A stretch of 64,000 nt of DNA from an uncultured Lachnospiraceae bacterium (GCA_902788555.1 CADAKQ010000003.1:1-64000); one strand, 5' to 3'. Counted from the stretch's first letter, positions 26,372 through 37,310 are shown. The notes: generated by a model from the sequence alone, not told the origin. Numbers and translations are program-made.

Positions 26372-29113
26372 ATGAATGTACTTAAAAAGCTGACAATCAA
26401 GGATTTAAAACTAAATAAAAAGCGAACTATTGTTACAATCATAGGCATAATACTCTCGGTGGCATTAATAACTGCAGTAGCTACCATATATCAGAGCTTT
26501 ATTGCCTCACTTATCAGTTATGAGATAAGACGAAATGGTAACTATCATGTATCATTTGAAGAAGTTCCGATTGAAGAAGCAAATAGCATAAGTGACAATC
26601 GTGATGTGGAGGAAACTTATATAATAAAAGGCTTAGGCTATGCTGTGCTTCCTGACTCACAGAATGAATTTAAGCCCTATGCATATGTGATGGGCTTCAC
26701 TAAGGGAGCACTTAACAACCTTTCCATAAATCTTACGGAGGGCAGATTTCCGGAGAATGAAAATGAGATAGTCATACCGACACATCTTAAGACTAATGGC
26801 AGGATATCACTCTCGGTAGGTGATACAATAACCTTAGATGTAGGAAGGCGTGTTGACAGCGATGGCTATGAGCTTGGTCAGTTCAACCCGTATCGTCCTG
26901 ATGATTATTATGAGGAATCCTATAACGCAGAAACGGGCGAGCTTTTGGAAGCCGGATATCATGATGGATTAAGCGAGGAAATCGTCGATACAACAGCTAA
27001 AACATATACCATAGTTGGTATAATTGAACGCCCGTCATGGTCTATAGAAGACTACGAATCACCCGGCTATACATTTGTCACATATATGGATGAAACTCAG
27101 ATGACAGGTAAAGTATCCGTATTTGCAAGATTTAAGAAAAAGGCAGTAGATGACTCATATAGAATTACTGCGAATATACTAGGAGCAGATGCAGATGCCT
27201 TTGAGAAATTCTATAATAGCAATTATAATTTTAAGTCTGAGGAGGAATATAATGACGCTTTAGAAAAAATACAGGATTTGAAGTATAATACAAATTTTAA
27301 CAATTATCTTATATCACTTATGTCAAGTGCGTTAAAAAGTAATACTACAAAAGAGCTTGGTTTAGTAGTTGCCATAGTATGTGGAATTATAGTATTTACA
27401 TCGGTATTTTGCATAAAGAATTCATTTGACATATCCATAACGGAGAAGATAAGAGAGTATGGTATGCTGAGAAGCGTGGGAGCGACTAAGAAGCAAATCA
27501 GGAAAAATGTAATGTATGAGGCTGCGATATTAGGGGTAATAGGAATTCCGCTGGGTATAGTATTCGGGGAGCTTGCATCATTTATTTTGGTGAAGATAAG
27601 TAATATTCTTTTGGGCGATTCATTCTTTGATGGAAGTGACTTCCTTGTATTTGCACCATCATGGATTGCAGTACTTGCAGCGGTTCTGCTTGGTGCTGTT
27701 ACGATATATCTTTCAGCATTTAGAAGTGCGTGGCGTGCATCTAAGGTTTCGCCGATTGTATCCATCAGAAATAGTGCAGACATCAAGGTTAAGGCTAAGA
27801 AGCTGAAAAGCCCGAAACTTATCGGAATTATGTTCGGTATAGGCGGAGATATGTCCTACAAGAACCTTAAGCGTAATAAGAAGAAGTATCGCACGACCAT
27901 TATATCTATTATGGTTTCGGTTTTGACATTTGTGGCTCTGTCATCATTTATGAAGATGGCATTTAATGTAGTTGATTTGGAAATTGATACCTCTGATTAT
28001 GATGTAAAACTTGATTTTAGTGCATATTCGGATAACGACGATGATTTTAAGGAAGCATATGACAAGGCGTATGGCACGCTTAGTCTTGATAATATCAAGG
28101 AGAGTGCATTATATGTATATATGCCGTATGAGATGAAGGATGTTAGATACAGTGACAAGTACAGGGAAATCTACAATATGTCAGATGATTCGGATTATGA
28201 CGAATATATAGAGCTTCGCGTACCTGATGATGAGTCGTACAAAGCGTATATAAAAAAGCTTGGACTTAAATATGAGGAAGTAAAGGACAAGGCAATACTT
28301 GCAGACAATATGAAGATTCAGGCTTATGATGAAGAGGGAAATGTTAAGAAATACAAGACCAGACAATTTGACATTAACAAAGGTGATGTGATAAAGGGTA
28401 ATGTGTTTCAATTATATGAAAAAGAAAATGATGAAAATGAGATTAGCATTGAAGTAGGATATGTGGCAGATGAGCTTCCGTTTGGGCTTAATGAGTATTC
28501 ATCATATATGATTATATCAAGAGAGTATTTCGAAAAGCTTAATTTAAAGCTTGACAGTATGAATATCATATCGTATTACAGCTCGGATAAAGCTGATAAG
28601 CTACAGGATGATTTGGAGGCTTATTTTGATGATAAGAACAATGATGTGTACGAATTTCATGTGGATAATATTGCTGAGAATGCACGGCAGATGCGTAATC
28701 TGTTCTTACTTGTAGCGATATTCCTATATGGATTTATAATTGTAATATCACTTATAGGTATAACCAATATATTTAATACAATGACGACTAATATGGAGCT
28801 TAGGAGAAAGGAATTCGCCATGTTAAAATCCATAGGTATGACATCGAAGGAGTTCAACAGAATGATTAGACTTGAGACGATATTTATGGGAACGAAATCC
28901 TTGCTTTACGGTCTTCCGATAGGAATAGCCTTATCGTATCTGATATATACCAGACTTGGCAAGGAGGACGGACTCCCGTTTGCATTCCCTTATGCTGCGA
29001 TAGTAATGTCGGTAGCTGCTGTGTTCCTGCTTATCGCCGGTATTATGAAATACTCTATGGGTAAAATCAACAGACAGAATACCATAGAAACCATACGTAA
29101 CGAGAACATATAA
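26372..29113 (+). CDS. Large FtsX-domain ABC permease
   Basis: A 913-residue permease. Helix 1 near residues 19-40 is followed by a large extracellular domain (about 45-320). A first FtsX bundle spans about 330-450, a second N-terminal-type helix lies near 510, another extracellular domain is rich in Asp and Tyr, and a second FtsX bundle ends the protein (LFLLVAIFLYGFIIVISLIG and EFAMLKSIGMTSKEFNRM). REYGMLRSVGATKKQIRK in the first bundle is the typical cytoplasmic loop. This duplicated FtsX architecture works with the ATPase just upstream. It is followed by a 228-bp hairpin element. Confidence 0.9.
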   Translation: MNVLKKLTIKDLKLNKKRTIVTIIGIILSVALITAVATIYQSFIASLISYEIRRNGNYHVSFEEVPIEEANSISDNRDVEETYIIKGLGYAVLPDSQNEFKPYAYVMGFTKGALNNLSINLTEGRFPENENEIVIPTHLKTNGRISLSVGDTITLDVGRRVDSDGYELGQFNPYRPDDYYEESYNAETGELLEAGYHDGLSEEIVDTTAKTYTIVGIIERPSWSIEDYESPGYTFVTYMDETQMTGKVSVFARFKKKAVDDSYRITANILGADADAFEKFYNSNYNFKSEEEYNDALEKIQDLKYNTNFNNYLISLMSSALKSNTTKELGLVVAIVCGIIVFTSVFCIKNSFDISITEKIREYGMLRSVGATKKQIRKNVMYEAAILGVIGIPLGIVFGELASFILVKISNILLGDSFFDGSDFLVFAPSWIAVLAAVLLGAVTIYLSAFRSAWRASKVSPIVSIRNSADIKVKAKKLKSPKLIGIMFGIGGDMSYKNLKRNKKKYRTTIISIMVSVLTFVALSSFMKMAFNVVDLEIDTSDYDVKLDFSAYSDNDDDFKEAYDKAYGTLSLDNIKESALYVYMPYEMKDVRYSDKYREIYNMSDDSDYDEYIELRVPDDESYKAYIKKLGLKYEEVKDKAILADNMKIQAYDEEGNVKKYKTRQFDINKGDVIKGNVFQLYEKENDENEISIEVGYVADELPFGLNEYSSYMIISREYFEKLNLKLDSMNIISYYSSDKADKLQDDLEAYFDDKNNDVYEFHVDNIAENARQMRNLFLLVAIFLYGFIIVISLIGITNIFNTMTTNMELRRKEFAMLKSIGMTSKEFNRMIRLETIFMGTKSLLYGLPIGIALSYLIYTRLGKEDGLPFAFPYAAIVMSVAAVFLLIAGIMKYSMGKINRQNTIETIRNENI

Positions 29114-29126
29114 AATTATTTTTAAT

Positions 29127-29354
29127 TACTCCGAGTCGAACCGATAAAGAGCAGGTGGCTGCTACAACTTGCCATCAATTTGTTAAATCAGTAAACTCAG
29201 GTTCTCTATCTTCGCACGAAATCGATGAACTCGCTTCGCTCAGACATATCGATTTCTGAGCGAATCTACACGAACACTTCGTTTCTGATTTTACACAAAT
29301 CGGGCAAAATGTTGTAGCAGTCCACCTGTTCTTATATCAGTCCGACTCGGAGTA
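29127..29354. repeat. Large nested hairpin element, copy A (divergent core)
   Basis: The 228-bp segment is closed by TACTCCGAGTCG / CGACTCGGAGTA and continues inward with CTGCTACAAC / GTTGTAGCAG and TTAAATCAG / CTGATTTTA. The centre has its own hairpin around AAATCGAT / ATCGATTT. It shares the overall design of the other seven elements but not their conserved core. It fills most of the gap between the permease and the response regulator; the 3' flank has a TATAAT-like box near 29355. Confidence 0.75.
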
Positions 29355-29431
29355 GTATAATACAGTTATATACATGATTGAATATAAAAATGAATTATAG
29401 TAAAATATCACTCGGAAGGAGTGCTGACGCT

Positions 29432-30094
29432 ATGACGATTCTGCTTATTGAGGACAACGATACAATTATAAAGGGGCTTTCGTATTCGATTGAGAAGAAG
29501 GGCTATGAGTTCAAGTACAGGACATCGGTTAAGTCTGCGGGGCGGTATGTAGAGGAGAACGCAGGTAATATTGATTTGATTATACTTGATATTATGCTAC
29601 CTGACGGAAATGGCTTTGATTTGTACGATCGGTTTATAAAGCCGAAGGATATTCCGACGATTTTCCTGACTGCACAGGATGACGAGGAGTGGATTGTAAG
29701 AGGACTTGATGTCGGGGCAGAGGATTATGTGACAAAGCCTTTTTCTACTAAGGAGCTTATGGCTAGGATTAATAAAGTCCTTATGAGATATAAAAAGTCT
29801 GAGGAGATTACAGTCAAGGATATTCGCTTTAATATGGACAAGATGGTAGTTTATAGAGGTGATGAGGTTATTGACTTAAGTCCTCTTGAGTTAAAGCTTT
29901 TAAATCTGCTTTTCCTTGATATTAACAAGGTGGTAAGCAGAAATGTAATACTTGATAAGATATGGGAGTGGACAGGGAATGATGTCGATGACCATACAGT
30001 TACGGTGTATTTTAAGAGAATCAGGGAAAAGCTGGTAACGGATATAATAACTACGGTAAAGGGAGTAGGTTACAGGATAGATGATGGCAAATAA
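29432..30094 (+). CDS. OmpR/PhoB-family response regulator
   Basis: About 220 residues. The receiver domain has the acidic pair in LLIEDND, phospho-acceptor Asp in LIILDIMLPDGNG, Thr in IFLTAQD and Lys in VTKPFS. The winged-helix output domain ends VTVYFKRIREKL and VKGVGYRID. Start at ATG 29432 behind GGAAGGAGTG; upstream in-frame ATGs lack a site. Its stop overlaps the histidine kinase start. The 11-base direct repeats at 25615 are its likely target in the ABC transporter promoter. Confidence 0.95.
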   Translation: MTILLIEDNDTIIKGLSYSIEKKGYEFKYRTSVKSAGRYVEENAGNIDLIILDIMLPDGNGFDLYDRFIKPKDIPTIFLTAQDDEEWIVRGLDVGAEDYVTKPFSTKELMARINKVLMRYKKSEEITVKDIRFNMDKMVVYRGDEVIDLSPLELKLLNLLFLDINKVVSRNVILDKIWEWTGNDVDDHTVTVYFKRIREKLVTDIITTVKGVGYRIDDGK

Positions 30095-31295
30095 AATAAA
30101 GCTTAAAAGATATATGATTATCTCGACCGTTATATTTATTGTGTTCTTAGGTGTATTTGCCGGTATAAACATATACGAGTATTATATCTATAATACTAAT
30201 TACAATAAGAAAATATCGGATGTCATAGCTTCCGTACAGGAGAGATATCCTGAGGTATCGGACAAAGAAATAATAGATATTTTAAATAGTGATACATCAG
30301 ACGACATTTTTTTTGCCAAGTACGGAATTGATATATATGAGGATTCGGCGGTACTTGTGAATAAGACTGCGCATGAAAGGTTCCTTTTATTAAATATTAT
30401 CTGTCTCACAGTATTCGGTATCATGCTAATGCTTATATTTCTAATATTTAACGCAAGGAAGGATAGGGAGATACGTAATATAACAAGATATATCGAGGAG
30501 ATTAACAGGAAGAATTACACGCTTCATATAGACGAGATATCGGAGGACGAGTTGTCCATACTAAAGAATGAGATTTATAAAACTACGGTTATGCTTAAGG
30601 AGAGTGCGGATAACTCTCTTAATGATAAAAAGAATCTTAAAAAATCTCTTGAGGATATATCGCACCAATTGAAGACTCCCATTACCTCCATATTAGTTAT
30701 ATTGGATAATCTTATAGAGGAACCGGATATGGAGGTTAGTCAGAGGGAGGAATTTATAAGGGATATAAAACGGGAAACGTCAAATATAAACTTTTTGGTT
30801 CAGTCCATACTTAAGCTTTCCAAGTTTGATGCAGATACTATTAAGTTTATAAAAGAAGAAAGATATTTAAAGGATATCATCAAGAGAGCCTGCCATAATG
30901 TTTCTACACTTTGTGACTTGAAAAATATAAGTTTTAATATATCAGGAGATGAAAATGCACAGGTTATTTGCGACTTTAGGTGGCAGACAGAGGCGGTTAC
31001 CAATATTATTAAGAACTGCATAGAACATTCAAAGGAAGGCAGCAGTATAGATATATCATATAAAGAAAATAATGTTTATTCACTTATTTCCATCAGGGAT
31101 TATGGGGATGGGATTTCCAATGAGGAGCTTCCGCACATATTTGAGAGATTTTATAAGGGAGAAAACTCCTCAAAGGATAGTGTAGGAATAGGTCTTGCTC
31201 TTGCTAAAACGATAATAGAAGAGGATAAGGGAAGTATAAATGTTTCTTCGGATAAAACAGGAACCTTGTTTGTAATTAAATATTTTAAATTATAA
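30081..31295 (+). CDS. Sensor histidine kinase
   Basis: A 404-residue membrane kinase with transmembrane helices at about 11-30 and 97-119, a short extracellular domain of about 65 residues between them, and a cytoplasmic HAMP-like linker. The HisKA box is DISHQLKTPITSIL with the phosphorylated His, and the HATPase domain has NIIKNCIEHS, RDYGDGIS and GIGLALAKTI. The first 14 bases overlap the response-regulator gene. The short sensor domain and the linked ABC transporter fit a kinase that senses cell-envelope agents, possibly through the transporter. Confidence 0.94.
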   Translation: MMANKIKLKRYMIISTVIFIVFLGVFAGINIYEYYIYNTNYNKKISDVIASVQERYPEVSDKEIIDILNSDTSDDIFFAKYGIDIYEDSAVLVNKTAHERFLLLNIICLTVFGIMLMLIFLIFNARKDREIRNITRYIEEINRKNYTLHIDEISEDELSILKNEIYKTTVMLKESADNSLNDKKNLKKSLEDISHQLKTPITSILVILDNLIEEPDMEVSQREEFIRDIKRETSNINFLVQSILKLSKFDADTIKFIKEERYLKDIIKRACHNVSTLCDLKNISFNISGDENAQVICDFRWQTEAVTNIIKNCIEHSKEGSSIDISYKENNVYSLISIRDYGDGISNEELPHIFERFYKGENSSKDSVGIGLALAKTIIEEDKGSINVSSDKTGTLFVIKYFKL

Positions 31296-31333
31296 TGTGT
31301 TAAGGTGTCTGCTACCTTGTTGTATAATTTGGG

Positions 31334-31361
31334 TTGAAAAAAAAATATACTTTGCTATAAT
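31334..31361 (+). promoter_or_regulatory. Promoter for the LTA-synthase-like gene
   Basis: TTGAAA, 16 bases, TATAAT, 53 bases before the start codon. Confidence 0.65.
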
Positions 31362-31414
31362 ATAATTAATAAAATAGTGCTTAATAATACTGAATTTAAT
31401 ATTTAGGTGAGAGT

Positions 31415-33547
31415 ATGAGTAATAAAAATAAAAAAACAAATGAGAAGCCGGATGAAAAGAGTATTAAAAAGGTTTCTGATAAGGAAGATGAGGAGACTCT
31501 TCATAATGACAGGGAAAAAGAGTCTGATGATAAAAGTAAAACGGCTGATACAAATCTAACTGAAAAAGAAAAAGATAAAATTGGAAGAAAGATAAAAAAA
31601 GCAGTTAAATATTCAATTCATACATGGATATTTAGGTGTTTTTTGTGTGCTCTCGGAATAGAAATCGTTTTGGAGATGCTTGGAAGACACTCCATACTTG
31701 GAGGTCTTGCTTTTGTTTTCAATGCTCCGATTGTCTTTTTATATAATGTTTCGATTATTTTCTTTACACTTTTATTTGCATTATTTATTAGAAAAAGAGT
31801 CTTTGGTATAGCCATAATTAGTATAATTTGGCTTATATGCGGTGTTATCAATTTTATAGTTCTTGGATTCAGAGTAACACCTTTTGCTGCTGTTGATTTT
31901 TTGATGGTAAAGGATACATTCAGTATGATTGATGTCTATTATACTAAATTTCAACAGATATTAATTTTGATAGGTATAATTGCAGTTATATCGGGAATTG
32001 TATTCTTATTTAAAAAGACACCGAAATATGAAGGACAGATAAATGTTAAGCTTACTATGCTGGCCTGCGTGATAGCATGGGGGATAGTTTGGGGCTTTAC
32101 GAATTTTGGTGTTAAGCATAATATTATATCCGATGACTTTGCCAATCTTGGAATGGCATATCAGGAGTACGGATTTGCTTATTGCTTTACAAACAGCATA
32201 ATAGATAATGGTATAAGTAAGCCTGATGATTACAGTGAGGAAGCTGTCTTGGCGATAAAGGCAGAGCTTGATGAGGTGAAAGTCAAAGGACGTATGAAAA
32301 AGCCGAATATTATAATTATTCAGCTGGAATCCTTTTTTGATCCAAACGGCTTGAAGGGTCTTAGTATGAGTGAAAATCCGCTTCCTAATTTCAATAAATT
32401 TAAGGATGAATATCCTTCGGGATACTTTACCGTACCTGCTCTGGGAGCGGGAACAGCCAATTCGGAATTTGAGGTTTTGACCGGTATAAAGTCAACATAT
32501 TTTGGAGCCGGAGAGTATCCTTATAAGACAACGGTAAATGATACACCGGTTGTATCACTTTGCAGTCTTCTTGCCGATCAGGGATACGCAACACATGCTA
32601 TACACAATAACAAGTCTTCTTTTTATGACAGAAATGATGTATATAATACAATGGGCTTTGACGACTTTACATCACTTGAGTATATGTACAATGTAGAATA
32701 TACCTCGACAGGTTGGGCAAAGGATTATACACTGACAAACGATATTTTAAAATGCCTTGATTCTTCAAAAGGAGAAGATTTTGTATTTACAATCAGTGTT
32801 CAGGGACATGGTCGTTATCCGACAGGTGAGGATACATGTGAGGATCATATTCAGGTGGAATATACCTTTGAAGAGGCTATGGAGGAACCGTTCCATTATT
32901 ATATAAATCAGATTTATGAGATGGATGAGATGATGGGACAGTTAAAGGAGGCACTTGATAAAAGAGGAGAGGATTATATATTAATCCTTTACGGAGACCA
33001 TCTGCCATCGCTTAACATATCGCAGCATCAGCTTAGTGACAGTACGTTATTTCAGACGGAGTATGTTATAGTAAATAACATTAATCTTGATATGCCGGAT
33101 GAGGATATGATGTCAAATGAGCTTTCCGGCAAGCTTTTAAATGCACTAAAAATACCATCGGGATATGCACAAAAGGCTCACGATTTGTATGAGGGTGAGG
33201 AGCTTGATGAAAAGCTTGAAATGATAGCCTATGATGAGCTGTTTGGCGAAAATTACATATATGACGGACATACTCCTGTACCTGAAAGACACATGAAGAT
33301 GGGCATCACTCCTATAATGCTTGATTCGGCAAAGAGTAACGGGGATTCGGTTTCAATTATAGGAGAGAATTTTAATTCTTACTCAATCGTTTTTGTAAAT
33401 GATAAAAAGACAGATACAAGCTATGTAAGTAGTACTGAGCTTATAATAGAATCAGAAGATGTTTCTTCGGGTGATGAAATTGTAGTAAAGCAGGTCGATG
33501 CAGCACATCATGAGCTTAGCGAAACCAATACGATTGTTTACCCGTAA
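31415..33547 (+). CDS. LtaS-type phosphoglycerol transferase/sulfatase with extra C-terminal domain
   Basis: A 710-residue protein. Residues 1-65 are highly charged and cytoplasmic, an unusual extension. About five transmembrane helices span 70-240. The extracellular alkaline-phosphatase-fold domain carries NIIIIQLESFF, GAGTANSEFEVLTG with the nucleophile Thr region, HNNKSSFYDRNDVYNTMGF, VQGHGRYPT and LYGDHLPSL. Family enzymes build lipoteichoic acid or modify glycans with glycerol phosphate. The last 85 residues form a beta-rich IPT/TIG-like domain (GDSVSIIGENFNSYSIVFVN) not usual in LtaS. RBS GGTGAGAG. Exact product unknown. Confidence 0.87.
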   Translation: MSNKNKKTNEKPDEKSIKKVSDKEDEETLHNDREKESDDKSKTADTNLTEKEKDKIGRKIKKAVKYSIHTWIFRCFLCALGIEIVLEMLGRHSILGGLAFVFNAPIVFLYNVSIIFFTLLFALFIRKRVFGIAIISIIWLICGVINFIVLGFRVTPFAAVDFLMVKDTFSMIDVYYTKFQQILILIGIIAVISGIVFLFKKTPKYEGQINVKLTMLACVIAWGIVWGFTNFGVKHNIISDDFANLGMAYQEYGFAYCFTNSIIDNGISKPDDYSEEAVLAIKAELDEVKVKGRMKKPNIIIIQLESFFDPNGLKGLSMSENPLPNFNKFKDEYPSGYFTVPALGAGTANSEFEVLTGIKSTYFGAGEYPYKTTVNDTPVVSLCSLLADQGYATHAIHNNKSSFYDRNDVYNTMGFDDFTSLEYMYNVEYTSTGWAKDYTLTNDILKCLDSSKGEDFVFTISVQGHGRYPTGEDTCEDHIQVEYTFEEAMEEPFHYYINQIYEMDEMMGQLKEALDKRGEDYILILYGDHLPSLNISQHQLSDSTLFQTEYVIVNNINLDMPDEDMMSNELSGKLLNALKIPSGYAQKAHDLYEGEELDEKLEMIAYDELFGENYIYDGHTPVPERHMKMGITPIMLDSAKSNGDSVSIIGENFNSYSIVFVNDKKTDTSYVSSTELIIESEDVSSGDEIVVKQVDAAHHELSETNTIVYP

Positions 33548-33620
33548 ATTAGCCCAATATGACAATTTCAAGGTACAAATAATTATTATAAAAAAATGCA
33601 TGTTTATCATTAAATAATAT

Positions 33621-33649
33621 TTGAATGAATATGAAATTTATGATATAAT
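33621..33649 (+). promoter_or_regulatory. Promoter for the cheX-like gene
   Basis: TTGAAT, 17 bases, TATAAT, ahead of the start codon at 33713. Confidence 0.65.
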
Positions 33650-33712
33650 ATCAAGACAATCATGTTTTCATTATTGATTGTAAAGTTATATCTATTTTAT
33701 GAGGAGAAAATA

Positions 33713-34192
33713 ATGAAGCCAACCATTGACGTTAAATACATAAATCCATTTTTACAATCCAGTATATCTATCGTTAAAAGTGTTGCGGCACTTGATCTCA
33801 CAGTTGGCAAGCCGGTTAAGGCTGAGTTCATGATAAAAGAGCTTACATATGCTATTCAGCTTGGAATAGTAGGTGAGATGAAGGGACAGGTTGTACTTGG
33901 AATAGAAGATTCGAAGGCAAAGGCGATTGCCTCAAAGATGATGTTTGGTATGCCTGTCGATACACTTGATGAGATGGCTTCTTCAGCGTTAAATGAGCTT
34001 AGTAATATGATTATGGGTAATACTGCTACGATTTTTTCTACGCAGGGTATTTTAATTGATATTACTCCGCCTATTGCAGTATACGGAAGAGATATACAGC
34101 TTATGTCAGATATAGAAGGAATCAAGGTTCCGCTTTTGGTTGACGGTGAAGAATGGATTACTCTTTATGTTTGCATATATATGGATAAGTGA
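33713..34192 (+). CDS. cheX: CheX-like chemotaxis phosphatase
   Basis: A 159-residue protein of the CheX/CheC class that dephosphorylates CheY-P. The catalytic pattern E-x2-N appears in SALNELSNMIMGNTAT. The rest is the typical alpha/beta CheX fold starting NPFLQSSISIVKSV. Start at ATG 33713 behind GAGGAGAAAA. It has its own promoter and no chemotaxis genes nearby, so it may act on a receiver protein encoded elsewhere. Confidence 0.88.
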   Translation: MKPTIDVKYINPFLQSSISIVKSVAALDLTVGKPVKAEFMIKELTYAIQLGIVGEMKGQVVLGIEDSKAKAIASKMMFGMPVDTLDEMASSALNELSNMIMGNTATIFSTQGILIDITPPIAVYGRDIQLMSDIEGIKVPLLVDGEEWITLYVCIYMDK

Positions 34193-34214
34193 TTTAAATT
34201 AATTTTTTTCATCA

Positions 34215-34243
34215 TTGACATTGCGAGGGTTAAATGATATTAT
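34215..34243 (+). promoter_or_regulatory. Promoter for guaB
   Basis: TTGACA, 17 bases, TATTAT, 80 bases ahead of the start codon. Confidence 0.75.
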
Positions 34244-34283
34244 TGTGCGAAATATATAAAATTTGATACACATAAACCATTAA

Positions 34284-35780
<1,497 letters not shown>

Positions 35781-35784
35781 ATAA

Positions 35785-36047
35785 TCGGTCAGGCATGGAA
35801 TGGATGCAGATGACTTATGCGTATAGCTGCGTGATATATCAGGTCACAACGGACACGTTCTCACTCGGTTAAAAACGCAGGAGTACTAAACTCAATAGAA
35901 AATGGGATAACATAGCTTTATGCATAAATGCAAAGCATGTTATCCCATTTTCTCTATCCTTAAGTACTCGCGTTTTTAAACAGTCCTTTTGTGACCTGTA
36001 TATCCCACAGCATACGCCTAAGTTATCTGCATCCTCATGCCTGACCG
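35785..36047. repeat. Large nested hairpin element, copy B
   Basis: A 263-bp element closed by CGGTCAGGCAT / ATGCCTGACCG. The inner arms pair through ATGCAGAT / ATCTGCAT and CAGGTCACA / TGTGACCTG. The core is in minus orientation (ACACGTTCTCACTCGG, with AGTACTAAACTC / TTAAGTACTCG). The apex is a further hairpin with GAAAATGGGATAACAT / ATGTTATCCCATTTTC. It occupies most of the 377-base gap after guaB. Confidence 0.85.
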
Positions 36048-36103
36048 ATATGCTTCGCATGTGGTGATAGTAGTGTTCGTGATTTATAATTATAAACTAT
36101 GTT

Positions 36104-36132
36104 TTGACATATGTTTATTTAGGATATATAAT
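36104..36132 (+). promoter_or_regulatory. Consensus promoter for the 84-residue membrane protein
   Basis: TTGACA, exactly 17 bases, TATAAT. A full consensus match, suggesting strong expression. Confidence 0.85.
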
Positions 36133-36157
36133 TAAAAAAAACAAAGGAGAATGAAAA

Positions 36158-36412
36158 ATGTTTGATTTTCAAAGCGATGGATTAACAAATGTTTTAGTAT
36201 ATTTAGTTGTTGTTTTAGGAATTGCGAGTTTGGCAGGTTATCTTTTCAATTATTTTGTAATTAAAGAATTAAAGGTTATGAATAAATACTTAAAAGATTT
36301 AACAGATGTTTTGGGATATAATTTAAAAAGCATTTCGGATAAAACAGGTAGTGGTTTGTATTTTAATGCAAATAGGAATATTGATGAGAATACCATCAAT
36401 AATAAACATTAG
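36158..36412 (+). CDS. Small single-pass membrane protein, unknown
   Basis: 84 residues. One transmembrane helix at about residues 12-33 (VLVYLVVVLGIASLAGYLFN) is followed by a charged amphipathic region (KELKVMNKYLKDLTDVLGY). The AAAGGAGA ribosome site and a perfect-consensus promoter support a real gene. I do not recognise the family. Placement between guaB and a 50-residue gene gives no functional hint. Confidence 0.65.
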   Translation: MFDFQSDGLTNVLVYLVVVLGIASLAGYLFNYFVIKELKVMNKYLKDLTDVLGYNLKSISDKTGSGLYFNANRNIDENTINNKH

Positions 36413-36489
36413 TTATTACTCGAATATATACTGATTCTAAAAATAGAAGATACTTCAAATGTTGTAACTTTTTGTGGAGTTTTATTATA

Positions 36490-36519
36490 TTGACATAATA
36501 AAGGAGGAAATCATATAAT
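36490..36519 (+). promoter_or_regulatory. Near-consensus promoter for the 50-residue protein
   Basis: TTGACA, 18 bases, TATAAT, 20 bases before the short gene. Confidence 0.8.
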
Positions 36520-36538
36520 TACCTTGTGAGGTGATGGT

Positions 36539-36691
36539 ATGGAAGAAGATATGAAAGAAGATATGAACAGAGATGAATTTATATTCTTTCTTTATGCGTT
36601 ACAGGAGCTTCTTGAAAGTGGTAATTATGATGGGGCGAAGAAAGTTGTTGATAAAGCAATAGCTCAATCTGAACGCAGAGAAATCAAGTAA
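36539..36691 (+). CDS. Small acidic/helical protein, unknown
   Basis: A 50-residue gene with GTGAGGTG seven bases before ATG and a near-consensus promoter. The protein begins MEEDMKEDMNRDEF and continues LYALQELLESGNYDGA and KKVVDKAIAQSERR. It is probably two helices with no membrane segment. Both expression signals are strong, which is the main evidence that it is real. No family recognised. Confidence 0.65.
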   Translation: MEEDMKEDMNRDEFIFFLYALQELLESGNYDGAKKVVDKAIAQSERREIK

Positions 36692-36743
36692 TCTTTCATA
36701 CAAATGATAAAAACTTAATATGAATAAGTACATAGCGATGAAG

Positions 36744-36771
36744 TAACCCATCACATTTTTGTGATGGGTTA
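36744..36771. terminator. Hairpin, possible terminator
   Basis: TAACCCATCAC and GTGATGGGTTA form an 11-bp perfect stem with a six-base loop. No T-run follows on the plus strand, so termination efficiency is doubtful. Confidence 0.55.
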
Positions 36772-36806
36772 AAAATTATTATTTGATAAAATAAAGGAGC
36801 ATATTT

Positions 36807-37256
36807 ATGATTGAATATAGAAAATTAACGTATGAGGATATTGATACATTTATTGAGATGCGTATTAATCAGCTTCGTGAAGAAGGAGCGAGCGAGGATT
36901 TTGATTTAAGACCGGCATTATATGATTATTATAAAAGACATATGGCTGACGGTACGTTTGTATCGTGGCTTGCAGTGGATGGTGATAAAATTGTCGGAAC
37001 GAGTGGTATGTCTTTTGTAGAGAAGCCGCCGTATTTTGGATGCCCGAGCGGTAGGATAGGTCTTCTTTCAAGTATGTATACGGACAACAATTACAGAAGA
37101 CAGGGGATAGCAAAAACGCTTTTGTCAAAGGTTATAGATGAGGCAAGAGCCTATGGCTGTGGAACGGTTCAGATTACCGCTTCGGATATGGGAGTATTGC
37201 TTTATACGGATTTTGGATTTGAGAAAAACGGAAACTTTATGCAGTATAAGCTTTAG
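36807..37256 (+). CDS. GNAT-family N-acetyltransferase
   Basis: 149 residues with the GNAT fold. Motif A with the acetyl-CoA pyrophosphate loop is SSMYTDNNYRRQGIAKTLLS (Arg-Arg-Gln-Gly-Ile-Ala). Motif B is the C-terminal GVLLYTDFGFEKNGNFMQYKL. The acceptor substrate is not predictable. RBS AAAGGAGC. Stands alone between small genes and the pilin-like gene. Confidence 0.9.
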   Translation: MIEYRKLTYEDIDTFIEMRINQLREEGASEDFDLRPALYDYYKRHMADGTFVSWLAVDGDKIVGTSGMSFVEKPPYFGCPSGRIGLLSSMYTDNNYRRQGIAKTLLSKVIDEARAYGCGTVQITASDMGVLLYTDFGFEKNGNFMQYKL

Positions 37257-37310
37257 AAATTTATGCCGATATTATTTTAGAAAGATACTTGATTAAGGAG
37301 GCATGATATT

